Shown: piece after piece, positions 15,148 through 23,556 of the stretch
Numbering within the stretch: position 1 is the stretch's first letter
Layout: each line of letters begins with the position of its first letter
Assembly (NCBI GenBank): GCA_046484975.1
Contig: JAWOHX010000154.1
Coordinates: forward strand, 1 to 44,320
DNA length: 44,320 bases
Origin: JAWOHX01 sp046484975
GTDB lineage: Bacteria; Bacillota; Clostridia; DUPQ01
Direction: 5' to 3'
Made by a program: the position numbers and the translations under genes
The notes under the pieces: model-generated
What the model saw: the letters and a program-made list of their open reading frames with translations, nothing else
The model's database searches: none
Told to the model about the DNA's origin: nothing

Positions 15148-16176
15148 TTGGGATTTGGACTTGATATCGGAATTGACCTGGGCACCTCAACTGTGCTGTT
15201 ATATGTCAAAGGCAAAGGGATAGTTCTGAAAGAACCTTCCGTTGTGGCCAAGGATGAAGATGACAAAGTCATCGCTGTCGGGGAGGAAGCGCGACTGATG
15301 CTGGGAAGGACCCCTGGCAGCATCACGGCCATCCGTCCTTTGAAGGACGGGGTAATCTCCGACTATGAGACCACGGAGAAAATGCTTCGGTATTTCATCA
15401 ACAAGGTCTGCGGGAAGAGGATGTGGTTTTTTAAGCCACGCATCATGGTGTGTGTTCCCAGCGGAATCACCGAAGTGGAAAGAATGGCAGTGAAGGATGC
15501 GGTGGACAAGGTGGGTGCCAAGGATGTGTATATCATCGAGGAACCCATAGCAGCGGCCATCGGCGCAGGTCTGGACATCTCCAAACCCTATGGAAGCATG
15601 GTGGTGGACATCGGAGGCGGAACCAGTGATGTGGCGGTCATATCTCTTTACAAGATTGTCAACAGCAAATCAATCAAGGTGGCGGGAGACAAATTCGACG
15701 AGGCCATCATTCGTTTCATCCGGAAAAAGTACAGCATGCTCATCGGGGAAAGAATGGCGGAAGAGATGAAAATGCGCATTGGTTCCGCTTATCCCAGGGA
15801 AGAGGAATTGACCATGAGTGTCCGGGGAAGGAACCTTGTGCTTGGACTGCCCAGGACCATCGAGGTCTCCTCCAGCGAGCTGATGGAGGCTTTTGACGAG
15901 CCAGTGGCTGCCATTGTCGACGCCATCCGTTATGTCCTGGAAAGGACGCCGCCGGAGCTGGCCGCCGACATCGGGGACAGGGGCATCGTGATGACAGGCG
16001 GAGGAAGCCTGCTGTACGGACTGGACAAGTTCATCGCCGAAAAGACAGGCTTGGATGTCATGGTGGCGGAGGAAGCGGTGGCATGCGTCGCCATGGGCAC
16101 TGGGGAAGCCATCAATAACATTGATAATATCCTCAAGGCAAAAATCGTCAAAAACGAAGAGAGAAAGAAAAAATGA
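15148..16176 (+). CDS. mreB: Rod shape-determining protein MreB/Mbl
   Basis: Bacterial actin homologue of 342 residues guiding lateral wall synthesis. Actin-fold nucleotide motifs are visible: phosphate 1 GIDLGTSTVLLYVKGKG near the N-terminus, MVVDIGGGTSDVAVISL as phosphate 2, and IVMTGGGSLLYGLDKFI as the adenosine motif. PRIMVCVPSGITEVERMAV and EEPIAAAIGAG are typical MreB segments. The start is TTG 15148 with GAGGAG ten bases upstream; the longer frame from 14947 would run through potD. Usual partners mreC and mreD are absent. It overlaps by four bases a secreted phosphodiester-glycosidase lipoprotein. It may therefore be a secondary paralogue (Mbl/MreBH type) rather than the main divisome-linked copy; this is inference. 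Confidence 0.94.
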   Translation: MGFGLDIGIDLGTSTVLLYVKGKGIVLKEPSVVAKDEDDKVIAVGEEARLMLGRTPGSITAIRPLKDGVISDYETTEKMLRYFINKVCGKRMWFFKPRIMVCVPSGITEVERMAVKDAVDKVGAKDVYIIEEPIAAAIGAGLDISKPYGSMVVDIGGGTSDVAVISLYKIVNSKSIKVAGDKFDEAIIRFIRKKYSMLIGERMAEEMKMRIGSAYPREEELTMSVRGRNLVLGLPRTIEVSSSELMEAFDEPVAAIVDAIRYVLERTPPELAADIGDRGIVMTGGGSLLYGLDKFIAEKTGLDVMVAEEAVACVAMGTGEAINNIDNILKAKIVKNEERKKK

Positions 16177-17294
16177 TCAGAAGGAAAAGGCGGGAACGGG
16201 TTTTCTGCCTTTTTTTCATCATATCCATCTTTATTTCCCTGTCCTCCTGCGAGACGGGAAAGACCCCGGTCGTGCCGGAGCCTTCCCCTGGTGACATACA
16301 GACTCTCTCTCCCGGGAGGGAATTTCCTATACGGTTTGAAGAGGAAAGCATCCTTGTCAACGGCCGGGAGAACAGGGTCTTCACCCTGACCATTGATTTG
16401 AGGGACGAACGGGTCCGGGTGGAACCCTACCTGTCATTCGGAAGGGTCTATGGGTTTGAGCGGCTGAGCGAGATGGCGGAACGGACACAAGCCTATGCAG
16501 CGGTCACGGCAGGCTTTTTCCACATGTTCGGAAGGCCGGCAGGATTGTTTGTATTGGACGGTAGGCTGATCAGCCGGGGGACAGGCATATCCCCCAGTCT
16601 GCTCATCGGACAGGGTAGGGCTTGGTTTGAAAAACAGGAGACCAGGGTATATGTGGTGCATGAAGGCAAAAGGATACCCGTCGGAGGGATCAATGAACCC
16701 GTGGAAGGAATTCTTCCCTCAGTGGTCTATACTCCCGAATATGGAACCTATGACCGGTGGGATTTTCCCCATATGGCAGTGCGGGTGGAGAGGGGAATGA
16801 TAACCGGCATTTCAATGGAAAGCGGAGAGGTCCCAATACCCCGGGAAGGATTCCTTTTGTCCTATTTGGATGGGGAGTCATTCAATTTTTCGATGGGCCA
16901 GAGGCTGGAACTGGAGGTTTCCCCTTCCTACGGGGAAGGGATGAGCGGATACCAGGCATCCGGCATGCTGTTGGAGAACGGTGTTCCCGTGGTGGGGGAT
17001 ACGGACCCGTGGATCGGCACCCTGAACGTATGGGATCCCAGGACTAGCGTCGGTCTTGTGGATGAGCATACCCTTGTCTTCATGGTGGTGGACGGCAGGC
17101 AGGAAGGCTACAGCAGCGGGGTCACTGCCAGGGAACTGGCCGGGTTGCTTCTGGACAAAGGTGTCCGGGATGCCATGATCCTCGACGGCGGGTCCAGCGC
17201 CCAGATGATTGTCAGGGGGGAAGTCGTCAACAGGCCTTCCTTCCGGAATGAGGAAAGGCCTCTTGCGGGAGGTTTCATGATCCATGTTGACTGA
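16173..17294 (+). CDS. Lipoprotein with phosphodiester glycosidase (NAGPA) domain
   Basis: A 373-residue exported protein. A basic N-terminus and hydrophobic helix end in LSSC, with the lipidated cysteine at about residue 26. The C-terminal two thirds form the NAGPA fold: YAAVTAGFFHMFGRPAGLFV, the substrate loop DPRTSVGLVDEHTLVFMVVDGRQ, and ARELAGLLLDKGVRDAMILDGGSSAQM, which hold the conserved aspartates and the DGGxS motif. Bacterial members are linked to cleaving sugar-1-phosphodiesters in wall or extracellular polymers. The overlap with the mreB stop (ATGA) means one transcript and coupled translation, which points to a cell-envelope role. The promoter of the following operon lies at its 3' end. 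Domain firm, substrate unknown. Confidence 0.85.
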   Translation: MIRRKRRERVFCLFFIISIFISLSSCETGKTPVVPEPSPGDIQTLSPGREFPIRFEEESILVNGRENRVFTLTIDLRDERVRVEPYLSFGRVYGFERLSEMAERTQAYAAVTAGFFHMFGRPAGLFVLDGRLISRGTGISPSLLIGQGRAWFEKQETRVYVVHEGKRIPVGGINEPVEGILPSVVYTPEYGTYDRWDFPHMAVRVERGMITGISMESGEVPIPREGFLLSYLDGESFNFSMGQRLELEVSPSYGEGMSGYQASGMLLENGVPVVGDTDPWIGTLNVWDPRTSVGLVDEHTLVFMVVDGRQEGYSSGVTARELAGLLLDKGVRDAMILDGGSSAQMIVRGEVVNRPSFRNEERPLAGGFMIHVD

Positions 17295-17314
17295 AGGATT
17301 CGGACGGATATAAT
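17287..17314 (+). promoter_or_regulatory. Strong promoter of the glycyl-radical operon
   Basis: TTGACT (17287-17292), a 16-base spacer and a perfect TATAAT (17309-17314). The -35 overlaps the last codons of the NAGPA gene and the -10 is about 26 bases before the dehydrogenase start. No clear operator was seen around it. Confidence 0.8.
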
Positions 17315-17339
17315 GGGATTGTTGAGAGGAGAAAAAAGG

Positions 17340-18590
17340 ATGAAAACAAAAGCGTTGCGATTGTACGGGAAAAAAGACCTGAGGCTGGAGGAGTTCGAGC
17401 TTCCCCCCATCAAGGAGGACGAGTTGCTGGCCAAGGTTGTGACAGATAGCATCTGCATGTCTTCATATAAAGCAGCATTGCAAGGATCCGACCACAAAAG
17501 AATCCCGGATGACATCCATGAGAATCCCGTCATCATCGGCCATGAGATGTGTGGGGAGATCATAGAGGTCGGGAAAAAGTACAGGGACCGGTTCAAGGAG
17601 GGGGACCGTTTCACCATGCAGGCCAACCTGAACCATCCGGACCTTCCCTATGCGGCACCCGGATATTCCTTCCAATACACCGGAGGATCCTCCCAATACA
17701 TCATCATCCCCAGAGAAGTACTGGAGATGGACTGCCTTCTCCTATACAAAGGTGATTCGTTTTTCGAAGGGTCACTGGCTGAACCCATGTCCTGCATCAT
17801 CGGAGCCTTCCATGCCATGTACCATACTGAGATGGGCTCTTATGTACACAGGATGGAAATCAAGGAGAACGGCAATATGGCCATCCTTGCCGGGGTCGGA
17901 CCCATGGGCCTCGGTGCCATCGATTATGCCGTCAACCAGCCCTTGAAACCAAGAAAACTGGTGGTGACGGACATCAACCAGGAAAGACTGGACAGGGCAA
18001 TGGAGATTTTCCCTGCAGACTGGGCCGGAAAGAAAGGCGTGGAGCTGATATATCAAAATACCGCCCAAACGGAGGATCCGGTCGCATCCCTCCTGGCTCT
18101 TACGGAGGGAAAAGGGTATGATGATGTCTTTGTGTTTGCCCCGGTGAAACCCGTGGTGGAGCAAGGAGACGCCATTCTGGGCCAGGACGGTTGCTTGAAT
18201 TTCTTTGCAGGGCCCACGGATAAAAATTTCTCCGCCTTGTTGAATTTCTATAACGTCCATTATGCATCCACCCACATTGTGGGAACCAGCGGTGGAAACA
18301 CCGAGGACATGCGGGAATGCATCCGGATGTGCGAGCAAGGAAATCTCACCCCTTCCGCCATGGTCACCCACATCGGCGGATTGGACTGTGTGGCTGAAGC
18401 AACATTGAACCTGCCCAATATCCCCGGAGGGAAAAAACTGATCTATACCCATATCAGGATGCCTCTGACCGGCATCAATGAGTTGGAGGAAAGGGGATAC
18501 GGGGAACTGGCCCGGATATGTGCAGAGAACAGGGGCTTGTGGTGCAAACGTGCTGAGGACCATCTTTTGCAGCATGCAGAAGGAATATGA
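17340..18590 (+). CDS. Medium-chain dehydrogenase, L-sorbose-1-phosphate reductase-like
   Basis: Zinc-type alcohol dehydrogenase of 416 residues. The opening ALRLYGKKDLRLEEFELP and SDICMSSYKAA-like segment (C39 as probable zinc ligand), DHKRIPDDIHENPVIIGHE (H68, E69) and QANLNHP resemble the sorbose-1-phosphate reductase (SorE) branch as I know it. The cofactor fold is AILAGVGPMGLGAIDYA. The four-cysteine structural-zinc lobe of classical alcohol dehydrogenases is missing. Expected chemistry is NAD(P)-linked interconversion of a ketose phosphate and a hexitol phosphate, for example sorbose-1-phosphate and glucitol-6-phosphate. ATG 17340 has AGAGGAG eight bases upstream. It is the first gene of the operon and lies 30 bases before the glycyl radical enzyme. 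Family firm, substrate inferred. Confidence 0.82.
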   Translation: MKTKALRLYGKKDLRLEEFELPPIKEDELLAKVVTDSICMSSYKAALQGSDHKRIPDDIHENPVIIGHEMCGEIIEVGKKYRDRFKEGDRFTMQANLNHPDLPYAAPGYSFQYTGGSSQYIIIPREVLEMDCLLLYKGDSFFEGSLAEPMSCIIGAFHAMYHTEMGSYVHRMEIKENGNMAILAGVGPMGLGAIDYAVNQPLKPRKLVVTDINQERLDRAMEIFPADWAGKKGVELIYQNTAQTEDPVASLLALTEGKGYDDVFVFAPVKPVVEQGDAILGQDGCLNFFAGPTDKNFSALLNFYNVHYASTHIVGTSGGNTEDMRECIRMCEQGNLTPSAMVTHIGGLDCVAEATLNLPNIPGGKKLIYTHIRMPLTGINELEERGYGELARICAENRGLWCKRAEDHLLQHAEGI

Positions 18591-18620
18591 GATATCCCCG
18601 GGATACCGGAAAGGAACAAT

Positions 18621-20774
18621 ATGACAACGTATGATTTTAATTTCCAGGGCAGGATGGATGCGATGCGAAAGACCCGGGAAAAACAGACGAGAGCCAAGCA
18701 GGAGACCTACGGGACCGGAGGGTACTGGGACATGGATGACAAAGGGATGGTCCTTCCTCCACCTGGTTTCACATTCACCCCTGAAAGCAACCACGAAGAC
18801 GGGAATTTCTACGGGAATGTCCTGTGCGGGAGAAACTACAGGAGACTCCTGGAGACCCACCCCGTCTGCATCGATCCCATGAGTTCATTGGCGGGGGGTT
18901 GGATGGTGGATTTCTACAACATCAAGAAACCCCGCTGGAACCCCGATTACAGCTATGCCCATCTTCAGGAGGAACAGAGGAAATACGACCTGGTCCATGG
19001 CATCGGTGGAATCCAGCACTTCAACGTGGACTTCGCCCATGGTCTGGAGCTGGGATTCCCGGGGCTGCTGGACAAGGTCCTCCGGTACGAGAAGACCAAC
19101 GGGGATCCCGACGCCTTCTACCAGGCGGAGAAGGATGTGCTCCTTGGCATGATGGACATGATACGGCGGCATGCGGAATCGGCAGGGGAAATGGCCCGTA
19201 CGGAGAAGCGGGAGGAGATCCGCCGGAACCTGCTGGCCATGGAAGAAACGAACCTCAGGCTCCTGGAGGGACCTCCGGGGAATTTCCTGGAGGCCGTCCA
19301 ATGGGTGGCCTGGTATGTCATGTTCGCGGTGATGTACAATTTCTCAGGGGCCGGTGGTGCCATCGACGGTTACCTTTACCCGTATTACCTGAAAAGCAGG
19401 CAGGAGGAAGGACTATCAGATGACGAAGCCATCTTTCACCTGGCCTGCCTGTTGATGAAGGACAACCAGTATTACGAGATCGGCGGGACCCATGTGGACG
19501 GAAGGGACCGGTGCAATGAATTGTCCTTCTTCATGATCGAGGCCGCACATCGGATCAAGGTGCCAACCAGCATCTGTGTCAGGGTCCATGACAGAATGAA
19601 CAAGGACCTGCTGAGACTCTCCGTACGGTATCTTTTCCAGGACCAGCTGGGGACGCCCAGCTTCATCGGCCACAAGGCGGTGACCGAAGGGTTCATGCGC
19701 AACGGCTACTCCATCGAGCAGGCCAGGACAAGGGCGAAGACCGGATGCCATTGGTGTGCCCTGCCCGGCGAGGAGTATACGTTGAATGATGTGGTGAAGA
19801 TCAGCTTCCTGGCTTTGTTTGACGTGGCTTTCCAGGAGATGATCGACAACGGGCCATCGGTGGAAAAGCTGTGGGACAGCTTTGTACATCACATGGGGAA
19901 AGCAGTCTCGGTCATTGCACAAGGCATGGATTTCCATTTGGAGCATATGCACAAGGTGGTTCCCGAGCTGGTCCTCAACCTGCTATGCCACGGACCCATC
20001 GAACGGGGCAGGGACATCACCCACGGCGGCGTGGACCACTACAATCTCTGCCTGGACGGCGCGGGTCTTGCCACTGTGGCGGATTCCTTCGCTGCCATGG
20101 AGCAACGCATCGAACAGGAAAAGAAGATCACATGGGAGCAGCTGAAGCACCTCATTGAAACAGACTTCCGGGATGCGGAGCCCATGCGGCTCATGCTGCG
20201 CAACATCCCCCGGTACGGCACGGGGAATACCCGGGCGGATGCATATGCCCAGAAGATCACCACGGCCTTCACCCGGTGCGTGAAGGAGAATAAAACGCCG
20301 GGGGGAAGGAACATGATCCCGGGGCTTTTCTCATGGGCGAACACCATTCCCTTTGGAAAAGCAATCGGAGCCAGTCCCAATGGGCGCAAAGCGCACCAGG
20401 CCATATCCCATGGTGCCAATCCGGAACCAGGGTTCTCCAGGAACGACACCCCCACTGCCATGGCCAATGCCGTGGCCAGCAACCAGTGCGGTTATGGCAA
20501 TACATCCCCCCTCCAGCTGGAGTTAGACCCCCGGGTCGGGATTGAGCAGGGAGGGGTGGAGCTGGTGACATCGTTCATCGAGGCTTTCTGTGAATCGGGA
20601 GGGACATTGCTGAACATCAACATCCTGGACAAGGAGAAAATACTGGATGCACACCGGAATCCAGCCGATTACCCGGGACTGATCGTCAGGGTCACCGGTT
20701 TCAGCGCATATTTCGCCTCGCTGTCAGAGGAATTCAGGCAGTTGGTGGTGGACAGGATCGTCGAGGGAATATGA
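18621..20774 (+). CDS. Glycyl radical enzyme of the pyruvate formate-lyase superfamily, unusual active site
   Basis: A 717-residue glycyl radical enzyme, shorter than most (750-850). The C-terminal radical loop is R690-V-T-G693-F-S-A-Y-F with G693 the radical carrier. The cysteine loop near the middle reads T374-G-C376-H-W-C379-A-L-P-G. Diol dehydratases, choline lyase and relatives carry GCVEP, with a glutamate two residues after the thiyl cysteine, while pyruvate formate-lyase has CC. Here either C376 or C379 may be the thiyl residue, and no glutamate follows at +2 from either; E384-E385 come later. The barrel half (HIGGTHVDGRDRCNELSFFM-like, QDQLGTPSFIGH) is intact. Neighbours are hexitol/ketose-phosphate dehydrogenases and an acyl-CoA-forming E1-E2-E3 set, so a polyol or ketose substrate is plausible. 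No radical-SAM activase is in the window. RBS AAGGA is five bases upstream. Confidence 0.88.
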   Translation: MTTYDFNFQGRMDAMRKTREKQTRAKQETYGTGGYWDMDDKGMVLPPPGFTFTPESNHEDGNFYGNVLCGRNYRRLLETHPVCIDPMSSLAGGWMVDFYNIKKPRWNPDYSYAHLQEEQRKYDLVHGIGGIQHFNVDFAHGLELGFPGLLDKVLRYEKTNGDPDAFYQAEKDVLLGMMDMIRRHAESAGEMARTEKREEIRRNLLAMEETNLRLLEGPPGNFLEAVQWVAWYVMFAVMYNFSGAGGAIDGYLYPYYLKSRQEEGLSDDEAIFHLACLLMKDNQYYEIGGTHVDGRDRCNELSFFMIEAAHRIKVPTSICVRVHDRMNKDLLRLSVRYLFQDQLGTPSFIGHKAVTEGFMRNGYSIEQARTRAKTGCHWCALPGEEYTLNDVVKISFLALFDVAFQEMIDNGPSVEKLWDSFVHHMGKAVSVIAQGMDFHLEHMHKVVPELVLNLLCHGPIERGRDITHGGVDHYNLCLDGAGLATVADSFAAMEQRIEQEKKITWEQLKHLIETDFRDAEPMRLMLRNIPRYGTGNTRADAYAQKITTAFTRCVKENKTPGGRNMIPGLFSWANTIPFGKAIGASPNGRKAHQAISHGANPEPGFSRNDTPTAMANAVASNQCGYGNTSPLQLELDPRVGIEQGGVELVTSFIEAFCESGGTLLNINILDKEKILDAHRNPADYPGLIVRVTGFSAYFASLSEEFRQLVVDRIVEGI

Positions 20775-20784
20775 TGTGGAATGA

Positions 20785-20813
20785 TTGACAGGAACAGGGG
20801 GGAATGATAGAAT
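20785..20813 (+). promoter_or_regulatory. Internal sigma-A promoter before the E2 gene
   Basis: Perfect TTGACA (20785-20790), a 17-base spacer and TAGAAT (20808-20813), starting 11 bases after the glycyl radical enzyme stop. The -10 lies inside the left arm of the palindrome at 20803-20842. Confidence 0.75.
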
Positions 20814-20842
20814 CTAACATGAAAATGTTAGATTCTATCATT
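20803..20842. promoter_or_regulatory. Perfect 17-bp inverted repeat over the -10 and start site
   Basis: Left arm 20803-20819 (AATGATAGAATCTAACA), 6-base loop, right arm 20826-20842, perfectly complementary. It covers the -10 box and probable +1 of the promoter at 20785 and ends two bases before the E2 ribosome binding site (AAGGAGG). It could be a repressor operator, perhaps for the DeoR protein encoded four genes on, or a stable mRNA hairpin. It lacks a T tract, so it is not a terminator. Confidence 0.7.
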
Positions 20843-20857
20843 CAAGGAGGAATCAAG

Positions 20858-22159
20858 ATGGCGACAGCTGTAATCATGCCCAGGCAGGGCAATACCGTGG
20901 AAAGTTGCATCATAGCAAAATGGCACAAGAAAAAAGGGGATGAAGTCCAAGTCGGCGATGTCCTGTTCACCTACGAAACGGACAAGGCCACCTTTGACGA
21001 GGAAGCATCTGTTTCCGGCATCCTGCTTGAGATATATTTCGAAGAAGGGGACGATGTTCCTGTGCTTCTAAATGTCTGCGTCATCGGGAACCCCGGGGAA
21101 TCCACCGAGAGCTTCACCCCGGGTTCGGATGTGCAAAAGCCCGTCCAGCCGGAGGAAAGGGAACAACCGGACCCAGATGAGCCACAGGTGGCAGCGCCCG
21201 TGGCCCTGCAGGACAGGGATCATTTGAAAATATCCCCCAGGGCCAGGAACCTTGCTGATAAAAAAGGGTTGGATGTTGCCTTCGCACATGCCACGGGTCC
21301 TGGTGGAAGGGTGATTGAGAAGGATGTACTGGAACTTGCCAAACAGTCACCGCGGATGGGTTCTGCTGCAAAGAAGTTTCATGAACCGGGCAAGGCATAT
21401 GAGGGAACAGGAATCGGCGGGCGGATTTTAACCAGGGACTTGGAGAGGGAAATGGATGCGGATTTCGTGGAATACGAGGACGAGAAGATGTCCAATATCA
21501 GGAAGATGATTGCCAGGACCATGCACCAGTCACTTTCCACCATGGCTCAGCTGACATTGAACATGTCCTTCGATGCCACCGCTCTCCTGCGTTTCAGGAG
21601 CAACTTGAAATCCCACGGGGAGCAACTGGGGCTTCCCAACATCACCATCAATGACGTCATCATTTTTGCAACCTCCAGGGTCCTGTTGAGGCATGGGGAC
21701 CTCAACGCCCATTTCCTGGAGGATACCATGCGAAGGTTCCATACTGTCCATATGGGGGTCGCCGTGGACACGCCAAGGGGACTGATGGTTCCCACCGTCA
21801 GGAATTGCCAGTCATTTTCCCTGCTGGAGATATCGGGGATGGTCAGGGACCTTGCGGCTCAATGCAAGAGCGGGACAGTGAACCCGGACGCATTGAAAGG
21901 AGCCAGTTTCACCATCACCACTCTTGGAGCAATGGGAGTGGAAACCTTCACACCGGTGATCAACCCGCCCCAGACGGCCATCCTGGGAGTTTGCGGAATC
22001 ACGACGAAAATCAGGGAAACCGGAGGGAACATCGTCCCTTATCAATCCATGGGCCTTTCCCTGACCATCGACCACAGGGCTGTGGACGGAGCCCCAGGGG
22101 CAAGGTTCCTCAAGGAACTGTGCACCTATCTTGAAAATTTTGAAGTTCTGCTGGTATAG
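20858..22159 (+). CDS. 2-oxoacid/acetoin dehydrogenase complex E2 (lipoyl acyltransferase)
   Basis: Dihydrolipoamide acyltransferase of 433 residues, passing an acyl group from E1 to CoA. The N-terminal lipoyl domain (about 1-80) carries the lipoylated lysine K43 in ETDKATFDEEA. After a proline- and glutamate-rich linker comes the peripheral subunit-binding domain (about 122-160; ISPRARNLADKKG...GPGGRVIEKDV). A second, degenerate copy follows (about 166-196; GTGIGGRILTRDL). The catalytic domain (about 205-433) ends with the active-site H406-R-A-V-D410-G. ATG 20858 has AAGGAGG seven bases upstream; the earlier in-frame ATG at 20804 lies inside the palindrome and is rejected. E3 follows after 14 bases and fused E1 next. 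Acyl substrate unknown. Confidence 0.92.
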   Translation: MATAVIMPRQGNTVESCIIAKWHKKKGDEVQVGDVLFTYETDKATFDEEASVSGILLEIYFEEGDDVPVLLNVCVIGNPGESTESFTPGSDVQKPVQPEEREQPDPDEPQVAAPVALQDRDHLKISPRARNLADKKGLDVAFAHATGPGGRVIEKDVLELAKQSPRMGSAAKKFHEPGKAYEGTGIGGRILTRDLEREMDADFVEYEDEKMSNIRKMIARTMHQSLSTMAQLTLNMSFDATALLRFRSNLKSHGEQLGLPNITINDVIIFATSRVLLRHGDLNAHFLEDTMRRFHTVHMGVAVDTPRGLMVPTVRNCQSFSLLEISGMVRDLAAQCKSGTVNPDALKGASFTITTLGAMGVETFTPVINPPQTAILGVCGITTKIRETGGNIVPYQSMGLSLTIDHRAVDGAPGARFLKELCTYLENFEVLLV

Positions 22160-22173
22160 GAGGATAAGGATTC

Positions 22174-23541
22174 ATGAGTTATGACCTGATGATCATAGGA
22201 GGAGGACCTGCAGGGTATCTGGCCGCGGAACGGGCGGGACATGCGGGACTGAAAACCCTGGTATTCGAGAAGCAGTTTCTGGGCGGGGTCTGCCTGAATG
22301 AAGGATGCATCCCTTCAAAAGCGCTTCTACATTCCGCAAAGATATATGATTATGCGAAAACAGGCGGGAAATACGGGATTTCATTCGACGGTGCAAGACT
22401 TGACCAGGAGGCGGTCATCAAGCGCAAGCAGAAAGTGGTGCGCACACTTGTGGCCGGAGTGAAAAGCGCCTTGAAGAAGAACAATGTTGAAGTGGTGGAA
22501 GGAACCGCCATGATTTTACATAGGACTCCGGAAGGGTTCGAGGTGTCCTGCAACAACACCATTTACACCGGGAAAAGAATACTCATTGCGTCGGGTTCCG
22601 TTCCCATCATGCCTCCCATCGAAGGCCTGCAGGCCGGTTACGACAAGGGATATGTGATGACCAACAGGGAGATTCTCGCGTTGACAAAGATTCCAGACAG
22701 GCTTGTGGTAGTGGGAGGAGGCATCATCGGTCTGGAAATGGCATCCTATTACAACAGCGCCGGAAGCCTGGTGACAGTCATCGAGATGCTGGACCGGATT
22801 GCTGGCCCCACCGACAGGGAGATTTCCACCATTCTTCAGAAAGAGTACGAAAAAAAAGGAATCACCTTTCTTTTGGGAGCCAAGGTGGTGAAAATCGGCG
22901 AAAGTGGGGTTGTATTTGAACAGGAAGGGAAGACAAAGGAAATCCCGGCGGATAAAGTCCTGATGAGCATCGGGAGAAAGCCCGCCACCGCCGGTTTTGG
23001 CATCGAGAACCTGGGGGTTATGCTGGATCCGAAGGGGGCGGTGGTCACCGACGACAGAGGAAGGACCAATGTGTCCGAGGTATATGCCGCGGGGGATGTC
23101 AACGGGAAGTCCATGCTGGCCCATACCGCATACCGGGAGGCGGAGGTCTGTATCAACCATATTCTCGGAAAGAAGGACAGGATGCGTTACCATACCATCG
23201 CTTCCGTCATCTACACAAATCCGGAGGTCGCCCATGTCGGAGAGACCGAGGAGACCGCCAGGGAAAAGGGGATAGACTACCGGTGTGCCAACATCTCCAT
23301 GAGGTATTCCGGAAGATATGTGGCAGAGAACGAGGAAGGCACAGGCATATGCAAGGTGCTTGTGGACAATAAATACAACCGGATCATCGGGGTTTCCCTG
23401 ATCGGGAATTCCGCCAGTGAAATAATATATGGCGCTTCACTCATGATTGAGACTGAGATGACGGTGGAGGAAATCAAGGAATTGGTCTTTCCCCATCCTA
23501 CCGTCAGTGAAGTCATCCGGGAAGCGCTTTTCTCAATGTAG
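22174..23541 (+). CDS. lpdA: Dihydrolipoamide dehydrogenase (E3)
   Basis: FAD/NAD disulfide oxidoreductase that reoxidises the lipoyl arm of E2, 455 residues. FAD site GGGPAGYLAAERA (9-21), redox disulfide G38-V-C40-L-N-E-G-C45, NAD site VVVGGGIIGLEMASYYNSAG, second FAD motif VYAAGDVNG, and the C-terminal interface catalytic pair in FPHPTVSEVIREAL. All catalytic residues are intact and length is typical. RBS GGAGG lies about ten bases upstream of the ATG. Its place between E2 and E1 marks it as the dedicated E3 of this complex rather than a general one, although E3 is often shared in cells. Confidence 0.95.
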   Translation: MSYDLMIIGGGPAGYLAAERAGHAGLKTLVFEKQFLGGVCLNEGCIPSKALLHSAKIYDYAKTGGKYGISFDGARLDQEAVIKRKQKVVRTLVAGVKSALKKNNVEVVEGTAMILHRTPEGFEVSCNNTIYTGKRILIASGSVPIMPPIEGLQAGYDKGYVMTNREILALTKIPDRLVVVGGGIIGLEMASYYNSAGSLVTVIEMLDRIAGPTDREISTILQKEYEKKGITFLLGAKVVKIGESGVVFEQEGKTKEIPADKVLMSIGRKPATAGFGIENLGVMLDPKGAVVTDDRGRTNVSEVYAAGDVNGKSMLAHTAYREAEVCINHILGKKDRMRYHTIASVIYTNPEVAHVGETEETAREKGIDYRCANISMRYSGRYVAENEEGTGICKVLVDNKYNRIIGVSLIGNSASEIIYGASLMIETEMTVEEIKELVFPHPTVSEVIREALFSM

Positions 23542-23556
23542 AAGGGAGATTATGAC

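Noticed and set aside
14259..15332. 357-codon open frame antisense to potD and mreB
   Set aside because: Overlaps two firmly identified genes and contains no family motif.
17231..17263. Imperfect inverted repeat AGGCCTTCCTT/AGGAAAGGCCT shortly upstream of the glycyl-radical operon promoter
   Set aside because: It lies inside the NAGPA coding region with a misaligned base; likely coincidental, though its position 25 bases before the -35 was noted.
20804..20857. N-terminal extension of E2 beginning inside the palindrome
   Set aside because: No ribosome binding site there, and the lipoyl domain normally starts at the MATAVIMP position, which has AAGGAGG upstream.
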